Shown in pieces: positions 41,601 through 51,067 of a stretch of 64,000 nucleotides of DNA. Numbering within the stretch: the stretch's first letter is position 1; every line of letters begins with the position of its first letter. A program made the position numbers and the translations under genes. Origin of the DNA: Flagellimonas marinaquae (GTDB taxonomy: Bacteria > Bacteroidota > Bacteroidia > Flavobacteriales > Flavobacteriaceae); NCBI RefSeq assembly GCF_023716465.1, contig NZ_CP092415.1:1527501-1591500 (forward strand), given 5' to 3'. The notes beneath the pieces were generated by a model, which worked only from the letters and a program-made list of their open reading frames with translations, did no database searches and was not told where the DNA came from.

Positions 41601-42791
41601 ATGAAAACGATAGACGATTTTAATTTTGAAGGAAAAAAAGCATTGATACGAGTAGATTTCAACGTGCCGTTGGATGGCGATTTCAATGTAACCGATACCA
41701 GCCGGATCGATGCTGCAAAACCCACCATACTAAAAGTTTTGGAAGACGGCGGGTCTGCGGTCTTAATGAGCCATTTGGGCCGGCCAAAAGGAAAAGTAAA
41801 TCCGGATATGTCGCTATCGCATATCGCCGAAACCGTATCCGATATTATCGGGGTACAGGTGAAATTTGTGGAGGATTGTGTTGGAAACAAAGCGGATGAA
41901 GCCGTAGCAGGGTTAAAAAGCGGCGAGGTTCTTTTGCTGGAAAACCTAAGGTTTTATGCTGAGGAAGAAGCTGGAGACGAATCGTTTGCCGAACAGTTGT
42001 CCAAACACGGGGATGTTTATGTGAACGATGCTTTTGGAACAGCGCATAGGGCCCATGCCTCTACAACAATAGTGGCCAAGTTTTTCCCCGAAAACAAGTG
42101 TTTCGGATATTTGTTGGCCAAAGAAATAAAAGCAATAGACAAGGTGACGGAAACAGGGGAAAAACCAGTAACCGCAATCTTGGGCGGCGCTAAAGTTTCT
42201 TCCAAAATCACCATTATAGAGAATATTCTGGACAAGGTGGACAATTTGATCATCGGAGGGGGTATGACCTACACTTTTATAAAAGCCCAAGGGGGTAAAG
42301 TCGGGGACTCCATCTGCGAGGATGACAAAATGGATTTGGCGCTCGATATTCTAAAACAGGCAAAAGCCAAGAACGTTCAGGTATATTTACCGGTAGATGT
42401 TCTGGCCGCCAATGATTTTGATAATGCCGCCGACACCCAATTTGTGGAGGTAAACGAAATTCCGGATGGATGGCAAGGCTTGGATGCCGGACCTAAAACC
42501 CTTGAAATTTTCAAACAAGTAATTCTTGCTTCCAAAACAATTCTTTGGAACGGACCCGTTGGAGTTTTCGAAATGGAAAACTTCGCCAAAGGAACCATAG
42601 CCGTTGGCAACTATATAGACGAAGCCACTCAAAATGGAGCGTTCTCGCTAGTTGGCGGAGGTGATTCCGTTGCGGCCGTAAAACAGTTTGGTTTCGAGGA
42701 CAAGGTGAGCTATGTTTCTACAGGTGGTGGGGCCATGTTGGAAAGCTTGGAGGGCAAGACCTTGCCCGGAATTGCTGCAATAATAGGCTAA
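41601..42791 (+). CDS. pgk: Phosphoglycerate kinase
   Basis: Pgk transfers the phosphate of 1,3-bisphosphoglycerate to ADP in glycolysis. Starting at [15 protein letters not shown] gives 396 residues, the normal bacterial length. Visible marks: [10 protein letters not shown] (substrate-binding N-domain, about 16-25), [10 protein letters not shown], the hinge-region GGAKVSSKI (about 199-207), GGGMTYTF, and the nucleotide-binding GGGDSVAAV near the C-terminus. Monocistronic in appearance, with its own promoter. Confidence 0.97.
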   Translation: MKTIDDFNFEGKKALIRVDFNVPLDGDFNVTDTSRIDAAKPTILKVLEDGGSAVLMSHLGRPKGKVNPDMSLSHIAETVSDIIGVQVKFVEDCVGNKADEAVAGLKSGEVLLLENLRFYAEEEAGDESFAEQLSKHGDVYVNDAFGTAHRAHASTTIVAKFFPENKCFGYLLAKEIKAIDKVTETGEKPVTAILGGAKVSSKITIIENILDKVDNLIIGGGMTYTFIKAQGGKVGDSICEDDKMDLALDILKQAKAKNVQVYLPVDVLAANDFDNAADTQFVEVNEIPDGWQGLDAGPKTLEIFKQVILASKTILWNGPVGVFEMENFAKGTIAVGNYIDEATQNGAFSLVGGGDSVAAVKQFGFEDKVSYVSTGGGAMLESLEGKTLPGIAAIIG

Positions 42792-42911
42792 GTCTCACGT
42801 TTTGAGATATTGGGGAAACGTTAAAAGAAAGAGAATTTTATCTCTTGGCTTTAGTATTTCAGAAAAAAAAGCCAATTTAGTTCGCCCCAAAAAAAATCAA
42901 ACCTTGTCCAA

Positions 42912-44513
42912 ATGAACCAGAAAATTAAAAAAGCTGTTTTTGCGGCCATTCTTTGCGTAGCTTCGAATATGGCAGCACAACAAGTGGATGATCAGCAGAA
43001 TGTTGATGGAGATTCAACCAAGGATCAGGAGAGTGAAAATGCCACCATTGCCGTATCAAACATCAAAATAGATGGGCAATTGATGGCTCTTGAAACGCAA
43101 GAGGACGGCAAATTTAGACTGCGCGATCTGGAAGAGGCATGGAGATACGATAGCCTTTGGCTCAAAGAGCTTCACAGTAACGCTGAGCTATTCAGTGATA
43201 TGTTGTTGGAAATCCAAAGTGCACCGGAACAAGAGCCGGCTGTTTTACTGGATTTGCCCACCGATACACTAAAGGCCCGTTTAGCCCGAATGGATGAAAA
43301 AACACCCTTCAACATCTCATACAACCCATCGTTGGAAAGCGTTATCAAATCCTTTTTAACACGAAGGAGGGACTTAATGCAACGGATGATGACCGCCAGC
43401 CAGTTTTATTTTCCACTGTTTGAACAAGAACTGGACAACCAGAACATTCCTTTGGAAATAAAATATTTGGCAATTGTTGAGTCCGCACTCAATCCCAAGG
43501 CAAGGTCCAGGGTTGGGGCAAAGGGCCTGTGGCAATTTATGTACAGCACCGGAAAAATGTATGGGCTGGATGTGAGCAGTTATGTTGATGAGAGGCATGA
43601 TCCGATCATGGCCACCAAAGCGGCGAGCAAGTACTTGTCCAGATTGTATGATATTTTCGGGGATTGGGATTTGGCCCTTGCGGCCTATAACTCGGGACCC
43701 GGAAATGTAAATAAGGCCATAAGGCGCTCCGGGGGATATGAGAACTATTGGAACATCCGACCGTTTCTTCCACGTGAAACAGCAGGATACCTCCCTGCAT
43801 TTTTGGCTACCATGTACATTTTTGAATATGCGGAGGAACATGGGCTACAATATAAAAGAGCAGAACGCGCTTATTTTGAAACCGACACGGTTCATGTAAA
43901 AAACCTGATTACGTTTGATCAAATATCCAAATTGGTGGATATAGGTAAAGAGGAGCTGGAAATGTTGAACCCGGCCTATAAATTGAATATTATCCCAAAA
44001 GTCGAAGGGAAGAATTATGCACTCCGTCTGCCGGTTTCAAAAATTGGAAAATTTGTCTCCAACGAGGAAGAAATCTATGCCTATGCCAAAAAGGAATTGG
44101 ATTCCATGGAGAAACCATTGCCCAGTATGATCAAGGCACAGGATCAAATAAGATATCGTGTAAAAAGTGGGGATTATCTAGGCAAGATAGCGGAGCGCTA
44201 TGGGGTTGGTGTAAGCCAAATAAAAAGATGGAACGGACTTAGGAGCAATAATTTAAGGGTCGGACAGCGCTTAACTATTTTTCCAAGAAAACCGTATATC
44301 GCTAAAAAAAGCAGCAATAGCAGTAGTTCCAAGTCAAATGGAAAGGTAGCGGACGGCTCAAAAATCCACACAGTAAGATCTGGGGATTCCCTTTGGACCA
44401 TTTCCAAAAAATACCCGGGTGTTTCCATCGAAAATTTGCGAGAATGGAACGGTATTAGCGGTAATAATCTAAAACCGGGCACAAAACTAAAATTGTGCGA
44501 TTGTTCTTCGTAA
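42912..44513 (+). CDS. MltD-like lytic transglycosylase with two LysM domains
   Basis: Cleaves the glycan strands of peptidoglycan between MurNAc and GlcNAc. The 533 residues comprise a signal peptide (MNQKIKKAVFAAILCVASNMAAQ), an N-terminal helical part, an SLT catalytic domain (about 170-320) with the catalytic Glu in IVESALNPKARS (near 191) and the typical GAKGLWQFM and ALAAYNSGPGNV motifs, and two LysM modules (about 413-457, YRVKSGDYLGKIAERYGV; about 486-531, HTVRSGDSLWTISKKY) separated by a Ser/Lys linker. This is the MltD arrangement. A parS-like site is embedded in the coding sequence. A lipoprotein gene follows 12 nt later. Confidence 0.92.
   Translation: MNQKIKKAVFAAILCVASNMAAQQVDDQQNVDGDSTKDQESENATIAVSNIKIDGQLMALETQEDGKFRLRDLEEAWRYDSLWLKELHSNAELFSDMLLEIQSAPEQEPAVLLDLPTDTLKARLARMDEKTPFNISYNPSLESVIKSFLTRRRDLMQRMMTASQFYFPLFEQELDNQNIPLEIKYLAIVESALNPKARSRVGAKGLWQFMYSTGKMYGLDVSSYVDERHDPIMATKAASKYLSRLYDIFGDWDLALAAYNSGPGNVNKAIRRSGGYENYWNIRPFLPRETAGYLPAFLATMYIFEYAEEHGLQYKRAERAYFETDTVHVKNLITFDQISKLVDIGKEELEMLNPAYKLNIIPKVEGKNYALRLPVSKIGKFVSNEEEIYAYAKKELDSMEKPLPSMIKAQDQIRYRVKSGDYLGKIAERYGVGVSQIKRWNGLRSNNLRVGQRLTIFPRKPYIAKKSSNSSSSKSNGKVADGSKIHTVRSGDSLWTISKKYPGVSIENLREWNGISGNNLKPGTKLKLCDCSS
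43766..43781. promoter_or_regulatory. parS-like site 4 (TCTTCCACGTGAAACA)
   Basis: Matches 15 of 16 positions of the Bacillus-type consensus TGTTNCACGTGAAACA, differing at position 2. It lies inside the transglycosylase gene; parS sites inside coding sequence are common. Confidence 0.65.
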
Positions 44514-44525
44514 ATTTAACACAAG

Positions 44526-45524
44526 ATGAAAAAATTAGGAACACTATTTATTGTCACCGTATTGCTGGCATTGGGAGCTTGTAACAGCTCGGGATCAAAA
44601 GAAAGGTTTTTACCGCCATCCACAGGAGGGATCAACTCCTTAATGGTAGTTATGGATACTGAACTCTGGCGAGGCCCAGTTGGCGAAAAAATAAGGGAAG
44701 AGTTTGCGGCCCAGATTGTAGGATTACCGCAAATAGAACCAAAGTTCAGCCTAACCCAGATACCACCAAAAGTGTTTAAGGGAACAACCACCCATTCCCG
44801 ATCACTGTTGTATGTGGAGCAAGACTCTACCTCCTTGGCCCACATTAAAAACGATGCATATTCAAAACCTCAAAAAGTAGCCGTTGTAACCGGGCCTACA
44901 GAAGAGGTGTTGATCAAAAACCTGGATTCGTTGGCCGATAGGGCAATAAAAGAATTCAAAGCAAACGAGATTGCCGAGGCCCAGAAGCGATTTGAGCGTT
45001 CCTTGAGCAAGGACAAAGCACTGGAAGAAGAGTTCGGAATACAACTCAACGTGCCCTCGCTTTACAAAGTGGGCAGAAGGGAAAACAAATTTGTTTGGAT
45101 GGACATTCAAATCCCAAAAGGAACCATGAACATTATTGCTTATGAGATGCCATGGGACTATTTTAATAACGACTCTACCTTTGTGGAGGATATTGTAAGA
45201 ATGAGGGATTCCATTGGAAAAAGCTTTATTCCCGGCCCGTATGAAAACACGTATATGATTACGGAAAAAGCTTTTGCCCCTTATGTTTTTCCTGCAGAAA
45301 TAGGTGGCAAAAAAGCGGCTGAGGTAAAAGGCGTTTGGGAAATACATGGTTACCCAATGGCGGGTCCGTTCTTAACCTACATCATCAACGATAAGGAGAA
45401 CGATAGAAAAATGATTATCGAGGGATTTACTTTTGCTCCGTCCGAAGCAAAAAGAGACTACATGTTCGAGCTGGAAGCCATTTTAAAGACCATAAAGTTT
45501 GATTCCGATCCTCCAAAAGGATAG
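44526..45524 (+). CDS. DUF4837-type lipoprotein
   Basis: A 332-residue exported lipoprotein (MKKLGTLFIVTVLLALGAC, lipobox Leu-Gly-Ala-Cys) of the Bacteroidota DUF4837 kind. The mature part has the pattern I associate with that family (LPPSTGGINSLMVVMDTELWRG..GEKIREEFA near the N-terminus; GVWEIHGYPMAGPFLTY near the C-terminus). No activity is known. It follows the transglycosylase by 12 nt, so a role in the envelope is plausible. A strong terminator follows. Confidence 0.82.
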   Translation: MKKLGTLFIVTVLLALGACNSSGSKERFLPPSTGGINSLMVVMDTELWRGPVGEKIREEFAAQIVGLPQIEPKFSLTQIPPKVFKGTTTHSRSLLYVEQDSTSLAHIKNDAYSKPQKVAVVTGPTEEVLIKNLDSLADRAIKEFKANEIAEAQKRFERSLSKDKALEEEFGIQLNVPSLYKVGRRENKFVWMDIQIPKGTMNIIAYEMPWDYFNNDSTFVEDIVRMRDSIGKSFIPGPYENTYMITEKAFAPYVFPAEIGGKKAAEVKGVWEIHGYPMAGPFLTYIINDKENDRKMIIEGFTFAPSEAKRDYMFELEAILKTIKFDSDPPKG

Positions 45525-45545
45525 GAACAACCAAATTCAAATATC

Positions 45546-45578
45546 AAAAAAGCCCAGTGCACATTGCCTGGGCTTTTT
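45546..45578. terminator. Bidirectional intrinsic terminator
   Basis: AAAAAAGCCCAG / CTGGGCTTTTT: a GC-rich stem extended by A/T pairs, loop of 10 nt, between the convergent DUF4837-type gene and the small membrane protein gene. Confidence 0.88.
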
Positions 45579-45600
45579 CGTTCTTTAAAACTTAGGCTGA

Positions 45601-45771
45601 TTAATCAAACGCAAAGCCTGTTGCTATCCTGTAAATAAAGGCATAAAGCACAATAAAGAACATGACAAAGCTGAACCAGGCAAATATTTTAAAGTATTTT
45701 TCCACGATGATGTGCCCCAAGTTGCGGAACGCATCCATATAGATTTCTTTGACGAGTACTAATTTTTTCAT
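45601..45771 (-). CDS. Small conserved membrane protein
   Basis: A 56-residue protein starting at MKKLVLVKEIYMDAF (ATG ending 45771; a longer frame from 45798 adds nine residues). A basic amphipathic first half (FRNLGHIIVEKYFK) leads into one transmembrane helix (about 31-49) and a short tail ending ATGFAFD. I recall near-identical short proteins in flavobacteria (possibly DUF6747) but cannot confirm. An imperfect -7 box AATCTTTG lies 29 nt upstream at 45801-45808. Function unknown. Confidence 0.65.
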   Translation of the reverse strand: MKKLVLVKEIYMDAFRNLGHIIVEKYFKIFAWFSFVMFFIVLYAFIYRIATGFAFD

Positions 45772-46019
45772 AAGCTTGATTTTAAGATTTAAAGACATGT
45801 CAAAGATTCGACTACGAAGGTGAGAACCGAAAACAAAGGGATGAAACGCAGGAAAAAAGGGGTGAATGCTGTTGTGAAAAGTGTTAAATCCGTAAGATTG
45901 TGCTTTTGATCGATAAACTACATATTGCCCTGATCGGCTATACGATCAATTTCATCGATAAACAGTAGAAGTTCTGTGTTTTTAAGTCGGATAAACACAG
46001 TTTTAAGGCCTGTAAGAGC

Positions 46020-48080
46020 TTATTCGGCAATTAGGATAAACTCCGACCTTCTGTTTAAACGGTGCTGACCAGGAGGACAGGATTGGCTATCTCCACAATT
46101 GTTCAATAAACGGTCTTCACCAAATCCAGAGGTGCTAATAATTCGGCTCGGGTCTATACCTTGCGAAACCATATAGTCTTTGGTAGACTTGGCCCGCTTC
46201 TCGGAAAGATATTTATTGTAAGCCTTGGAACCAATAGCATCGGTATGGGATTCAATCTTTAAGGATAGCCCTTTGTTCGATTTTAGCACAGTAATCAGTT
46301 TATCCAATTCTTGTGCGGAACTCGGGGTTATTTCGTAGCTATCAAAGCTGAAATAAACATTTTTGGGTTCAAATGTTTTAACAATGGCCTCTGCTGCGGA
46401 TTGTTTGATCTCTGCCTTCAGCTTTTGGGTCACCACTATATTTTTGTTATCGGCGGTTTGTATCGCAAGACTATCGTTTAGGTACCCCTCCTTTTTCGCC
46501 ACCACCATATAATTGGTAGTTGGGTTTAGGTTGGGAAAGGAATAGTGGCCCATTTCATCTACGGTTGTTTCATTTATCATTCTATTTCCTTGCAATAGTA
46601 ATACGGTAGCGCTCGGCAATGCTTCACCTGATGCCAAATCTTCCAGAACCCCTGTGATCGCATTTAGGTTTGGAGTGTATGCAAAGGAATAAATATCGTC
46701 ATCACCTTTGCCTCCTTTTCGGTTAGATGCAAAATAGCCCTTCCCACTAGAGGCGTCCACGATATACGAAAAATCGTCCCTATTACTGTTAATGGGCTCG
46801 CCCAAATTCATCGCGCCTGCAAAAGTCTCATCGGAACCATCGGATTTGTAAACATCTAGCCCGCCATATCCCATTGGTCTGTTGGACGAGAAATAAAGAC
46901 TGTTTTCCGTTACGTACGGGAACATTTCCTTTGTATCCGAGTTGATTGTCCTACCCAGGTTTTTGGGCTCGGAAAACGCACCGTTTTCTAGAATATCCAC
47001 CACATAGATGTCCGTTTCACCAAAACCGCCGGGCATATCGGAAACAAAATACAATTTTTTGCCATCCGGACTTACCGTAGGGTGTCCCGTTGAATAATCT
47101 TCACTATTAAAGGGAAGTTCTTCTGCGCTGGTCCATTGGCCATCTATGTTTTGTGAGCGATAGATCTTGAGGTGGTTAATACCATTTTTGCCTCGCTTCA
47201 ATCGTTTACCATAGTTGTTTCTGGTAAAATAGATGGTTTTTTGGTCAGGAGAAAAGGCAGATGATGCCTCATGGTATTTTGTATTGATTTTCTTGGAGAA
47301 TTTTTTGGGCGGCAATAGATCACCATCATCATTTTTCTTTTTCGATACATATAGATCAAGAAAAGGCTGGTTGGTCCAGCGATAACGACGTGTGGTCAAA
47401 ATGGAAGAATCTTTTGCGGAAGCATATACGATATCCGAATCATTATGGAACATGGGCGAAAAATCGGAATACTTGGAGTTAATATCCAAATTCTTGATCG
47501 TCACTTGTGTTGCGCCTTTCCAAGTATTGGTGTTTAACGATTCCAGTTCGTTCAGGGGCTCGTTCCTTTTTTGTCTCAATATTTTGGTCAAAGCTGCCGC
47601 TCTAAGATATTTTCCCGTTCCCTTTAGGGTTTGGGTATATTTAAAAAAGGTGTCTGTATTTATTTCATCTTCGTATAATGTGAACAGCTCATTGTACCAC
47701 TTGTACGATTTTTCCAGATTACCGGTGTAATAATGGGAATCGCCAGCTTTGGAAAGTATTTCGTAGGTGTGCTTTGTATCGGTTTTTTCGAGGACAATAT
47801 CAAAAATGCGGGCAGCTTCGGCATACCACATTTTGTTAAAGTACGAATTGCCTCTTTGGACCAGTTTTTCGGCCACTCCTTTTTTACCAAGGTATTTATT
47901 GAGCTTTTTATTATTGAGCCCGTCGAGGTATTTTACAAATTCACTTGGGGATTCATCGCTGTTATTGTCCATCAGTGTATCGGACAACAAAGTATCCTCT
48001 CCAATATTGGAAAGGGCAAGCTCCTGGGCATTTGACCCTAGGAAGCATGAGAAGAAAAAAAGCAAGATCAATCTTTTCAT
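46020..48080 (-). CDS. OmpA-family protein with TPR, PD40 propeller and carboxypeptidase-like domain (PorE-like)
   Basis: A 686-residue envelope protein; I start at MKRLILLFFFSCFLGSNAQ (ATG ending 48080), a signal peptide. Order: TPR-like helices (about 55-170), a WD40/PD40 beta-propeller (about 190-450; repeated FSPDQKTIYFTRNN, VSPDGKKLYFVSDM, NSLYFSSNRP), a carboxypeptidase-regulatory/CNA-like domain (about 470-555), and a C-terminal OmpA peptidoglycan-binding domain (about 573-686; SHTDAIGSKAYN). This is the domain order described for the T9SS component PorE of Porphyromonas gingivalis; flavobacteria carry several paralogues, so function in secretion is a possibility rather than a fact. 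Confidence 0.85.
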   Translation of the reverse strand: MKRLILLFFFSCFLGSNAQELALSNIGEDTLLSDTLMDNNSDESPSEFVKYLDGLNNKKLNKYLGKKGVAEKLVQRGNSYFNKMWYAEAARIFDIVLEKTDTKHTYEILSKAGDSHYYTGNLEKSYKWYNELFTLYEDEINTDTFFKYTQTLKGTGKYLRAAALTKILRQKRNEPLNELESLNTNTWKGATQVTIKNLDINSKYSDFSPMFHNDSDIVYASAKDSSILTTRRYRWTNQPFLDLYVSKKKNDDGDLLPPKKFSKKINTKYHEASSAFSPDQKTIYFTRNNYGKRLKRGKNGINHLKIYRSQNIDGQWTSAEELPFNSEDYSTGHPTVSPDGKKLYFVSDMPGGFGETDIYVVDILENGAFSEPKNLGRTINSDTKEMFPYVTENSLYFSSNRPMGYGGLDVYKSDGSDETFAGAMNLGEPINSNRDDFSYIVDASSGKGYFASNRKGGKGDDDIYSFAYTPNLNAITGVLEDLASGEALPSATVLLLQGNRMINETTVDEMGHYSFPNLNPTTNYMVVAKKEGYLNDSLAIQTADNKNIVVTQKLKAEIKQSAAEAIVKTFEPKNVYFSFDSYEITPSSAQELDKLITVLKSNKGLSLKIESHTDAIGSKAYNKYLSEKRAKSTKDYMVSQGIDPSRIISTSGFGEDRLLNNCGDSQSCPPGQHRLNRRSEFILIAE

Positions 48081-48298
48081 TACCACTCCGTCTGCACAAA
48101 TGAACAAAAAAGGCTCATTTGGAGGTTAAGCATGCAAGCCTAACAGTTTAGTTGTAACCGCTAAAATAGGATAAGGTAATTGGGGGGATAATTTTTTGTT
48201 GTGAAAGGCTGAAATATCGACATTGAAACCTTAAAATATGTGGTCGTTGGTCGAAAACCAATTAAAAACCAGTGCGTTTCAACGCCCAAAAAATCCGT

Positions 48299-48496
48299 TT
48301 AGGAATTAGATTCGTTTTTTCCGCCTTCCAGTTTCTCGTCTTCTTTGGTCGCGTCCTTAAATTCTTTGATGCCGCTACCAAGCCCTCTCATAAGTTCCGG
48401 AATTTTTCTGCCTCCGAAAAGCAAAACTACCACGGCAACAATCAGGACAATCTGCCAAGGGCCCAACATTCCAAGTAATATAGTTTGAGCAATCAT
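48299..48496 (-). CDS. tatA: Sec-independent protein translocase TatA/E
   Basis: A 65-residue TatA/TatE component of the twin-arginine translocase, which exports folded proteins. The N-terminal transmembrane helix (about 9-26) is followed by the hallmark [21 protein letters not shown] hinge and amphipathic helix (FGG, Pro and the Gly pair visible) and a charged tail. TatB and TatC are not in the window, so the pore partner is elsewhere. Degenerate -7-like repeats (TACCTTTA, TACCTTTC) lie at 48519-48532 upstream. Confidence 0.92.
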   Translation of the reverse strand: MIAQTILLGMLGPWQIVLIVAVVVLLFGGRKIPELMRGLGSGIKEFKDATKEDEKLEGGKNESNS

Positions 48497-48650
48497 ATCT
48501 TCAAAAACCTTTAATTTAGAAAGGTAAAGGTACTAAAAAGAAGTGGAAGAGAATATTCGATTAACGAAATTTAGGATTTAAAACTGATTTTTAGACTTGT
48601 AAGCAGCGTAGCTTTTTAAAAAGCTTAACATCCATATTAAAATCTAAGAC

Positions 48651-48658
48651 TATCTTTG
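48651..48658 (+). promoter_or_regulatory. Putative -7 box (TATCTTTG) of the M23 peptidase gene, adjacent to the start codon
   Basis: An exact TAnnTTTG element ends 6 nt before the ATG at 48665, predicting a 5' leader of only a few bases. The upstream TTG that opens the longer frame (48656) is part of this box and is therefore an unlikely start. Confidence 0.5.
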
Positions 48659-48664
48659 TTGACC

Positions 48665-49534
48665 ATGGCAAAGGACAAAAAGAAAAGAAAGGAGATAAAA
48701 CGTAAGCTACTGCACAAGTATCGCTTGGTAATTCTTAATGAAAGCACCTTTGAGGAGAAAATTTCGTTTAAACTCAATCGGCTCAATGTTTTTGTTACCG
48801 GAACCTTATTTATAATTGTATTGATAGGGCTCACGACATTGATCATTGCCTTTACGCCCCTTCGAGAATATATCCCGGGATACTCCTCAACAAAATTAAA
48901 GAGACAGGCTACGGAACTTACCTATAAAACAGATTCTTTGGTCACTGTTCTTAACTATACAAATAAGTACTTGGACAATGTTAGAAAAGTACTGCGCGGC
49001 GATATCGAGAATAACCAGACGAATAGGGACTCCCTGTTCGAACAGTACAAATTGGACCCCTCCACAGTAGACCTGACACCCATACGCGAAGATTTGCTTT
49101 TGCGTGAAGAAGTGGAATTGGAAGACAAGTACAATCTTTTTGAAAGGGATGTGGAAAACCTTGGAACACTTTTCTTTTCTCCCGTTAACGGTACTTTGAC
49201 CCAAGGGTTCGACCCAAAAACAAAGCACTATGCTGTGGATTTGGTAGCGCCAAGAGATACACCGGTCAAAGCAATTGCGGACGGCACCGTTCTTTTTGCG
49301 GAATGGACCACCGAAACAGGGTATGTGATCATCGTGGAACACCAAGAAGGCATTACATCGGTGTACAAACATAACGGCTCGTTGAGCAAAGCTCAAGGCG
49401 ATATGGTAAAGGCAGGCGAGGTAATAGCTTCAATAGGAAATACAGGAGAGCTTACTACAGGACCACACCTACACTTTGAACTTTGGAGAAAAGGCAAACC
49501 AGTGGACCCACAAAACTATATTGATTTCAATTAG
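48665..49534 (+). CDS. Membrane-anchored M23 metallopeptidase
   Basis: A 289-residue M23-family (LytM-like) endopeptidase acting on peptidoglycan cross-links or as an amidase activator. A basic cytoplasmic N-terminus is followed by one transmembrane helix (about 38-60), a helical segment (about 75-165) and the peptidase domain (about 170-285). The zinc ligands are present: HYAVDLVAP (His and Asp, near 188-192) and GPHLHFEL (near 265-272), so it is probably catalytically active rather than an EnvC-type inactive relative. The GH3-family gene starts directly at its stop. Confidence 0.9.
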   Translation: MAKDKKKRKEIKRKLLHKYRLVILNESTFEEKISFKLNRLNVFVTGTLFIIVLIGLTTLIIAFTPLREYIPGYSSTKLKRQATELTYKTDSLVTVLNYTNKYLDNVRKVLRGDIENNQTNRDSLFEQYKLDPSTVDLTPIREDLLLREEVELEDKYNLFERDVENLGTLFFSPVNGTLTQGFDPKTKHYAVDLVAPRDTPVKAIADGTVLFAEWTTETGYVIIVEHQEGITSVYKHNGSLSKAQGDMVKAGEVIASIGNTGELTTGPHLHFELWRKGKPVDPQNYIDFN

Positions 49535-51034
49535 ATGTCCTTAAAAGCATTTGCAGCTAAAATATTTGCGAATCGAATTGCAAAAAAGACCGATAAATGG
49601 GTAAAACAGCCCGTTAAGACCCAACAAAAGGTTTTTAACCAATTGATAACCGAAGCCAAGAACACTGTTTTTGGCAGGGACCATGGCTTTGACACCATTA
49701 AATCACATCAAGAATTTACGGAAAGAGTTCCTATTAGGGATTATGAAGAGCTCAAAGGCTATGTTCAGCAAATTCTTGATGGTAAAAGCGATGTGCTCTG
49801 GCCCGGGAAACCCATATATTTTGCCAAAACTTCCGGGACAACATCTGGTGCCAAATATATTCCCATCACCAGACCATCAATTAAAAATCAGGTAGAAGCC
49901 TCTCGAAATGCCATACTCAATTACATCCACGAAACCGGTAATGCGGATTTTGTGGACGGCAGAATGATTTTTCTTCAGGGCAGCCCCATGTTGGAGGAAA
50001 AGAACGGCATAAAATTGGGAAGATTATCGGGCATATCGGCACATTACGTTCCCAATTACCTTCAAAAAAACCGCTTGCCCAGTTGGGAGACCAATTGTAT
50101 CGAGGATTGGGAAACAAAGGTGGACAAGATTGTAGAGGAAACCGAAGAGGAGAGTATGACCGTTATAGCGGGCATTCCCTCTTGGGTCCAAATGTATTTT
50201 GAAAAGCTGAATGCAAAAACGGGCAAAAAAGTAGGGGAGCTTTTTAAAGAATTCCAACTGTTTATTTATGGAGGCGTAAATTATGAACCATACCGTGCAA
50301 AATTCGAAAACCTGATCGGCAGAAAAGTGGACAGCATTGAACTGTTCCCCGCTAGCGAAGGTTTTTTTGCCTATCAGAATTCCCAAAGGGAAAAAGGAAT
50401 GTTGCTGTTGTTGGATGCGGGTGTTTTTTATGAATTTGTAAGGGCCGACGAGTTTTTCGACGAAAACCCAAGACGGTTGACCATTGCCGAGGTTGAGCTG
50501 GGTGTGGACTATGCCATGGTAATATCTACCAATGCGGGGCTTTGGGGCTATAACCTTGGGGATACCATTCGGTTTATTTCCAAAGACCCGTATAAAATTG
50601 TGGTTTCCGGCCGTATAAAACACTTTATCTCCGCTTTTGGTGAGCATGTAATTGCCAAAGAAGTGGAAGAAGCCCTTCGATTGGCAGTGGAACAGACCGA
50701 TGCCCTTGTAAACGAATTTACCGTTGCCCCACAGACCAATCCGCCAGAAGGGGAACTCCCGTATCACGAATGGTTCATTGAATTTGAAAGGGAACCAACT
50801 GACCGAGTAAAATTTGCCGGAATTATTGAGGCAAGTATGAAAAAGCAGAACAGTTACTATCTCGACTTGATCGATGGACATATCCTTCAACCCTTAAAAA
50901 TTAGTAGTGTCAAAACAAATGGCTTTCAGGATTACATGAAATCCATTGGTAAACTTGGCGGGCAGAACAAGGTTCAGCGACTTGCGAACGACAGAAAAGT
51001 GGCGGACGGATTACAGTCCTTTAAAATTAGTTGA
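49535..51034 (+). CDS. GH3-family (auxin-responsive promoter-like) acyl-adenylating protein
   Basis: A 499-residue protein of the GH3 family, which belongs to the adenylate-forming superfamily; plant members conjugate amino acids to auxin or jasmonate. The ATP-binding loop TSGTTSGAKYIP (about 98-109) and the later FIYGGVNYEPY, LFPASEGFFAYQ and YNLGD motifs of the family are visible. The substrate of bacterial members is unknown. The start codon abuts the stop of the peptidase gene with no gap, so the two are co-transcribed. Confidence 0.88.
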   Translation: MSLKAFAAKIFANRIAKKTDKWVKQPVKTQQKVFNQLITEAKNTVFGRDHGFDTIKSHQEFTERVPIRDYEELKGYVQQILDGKSDVLWPGKPIYFAKTSGTTSGAKYIPITRPSIKNQVEASRNAILNYIHETGNADFVDGRMIFLQGSPMLEEKNGIKLGRLSGISAHYVPNYLQKNRLPSWETNCIEDWETKVDKIVEETEEESMTVIAGIPSWVQMYFEKLNAKTGKKVGELFKEFQLFIYGGVNYEPYRAKFENLIGRKVDSIELFPASEGFFAYQNSQREKGMLLLLDAGVFYEFVRADEFFDENPRRLTIAEVELGVDYAMVISTNAGLWGYNLGDTIRFISKDPYKIVVSGRIKHFISAFGEHVIAKEVEEALRLAVEQTDALVNEFTVAPQTNPPEGELPYHEWFIEFEREPTDRVKFAGIIEASMKKQNSYYLDLIDGHILQPLKISSVKTNGFQDYMKSIGKLGGQNKVQRLANDRKVADGLQSFKIS

Positions 51035-51067
51035 CTCATAACAGTTTAACTTTCATAGGAATTCACT

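Noticed and set aside
45974..46000. CTGTGTTT/AAACACAG hairpin as the terminator of the PorE-like gene
   Set aside because: The T-run follows on the plus strand while the gene ends on the minus strand, where no T-run is present.
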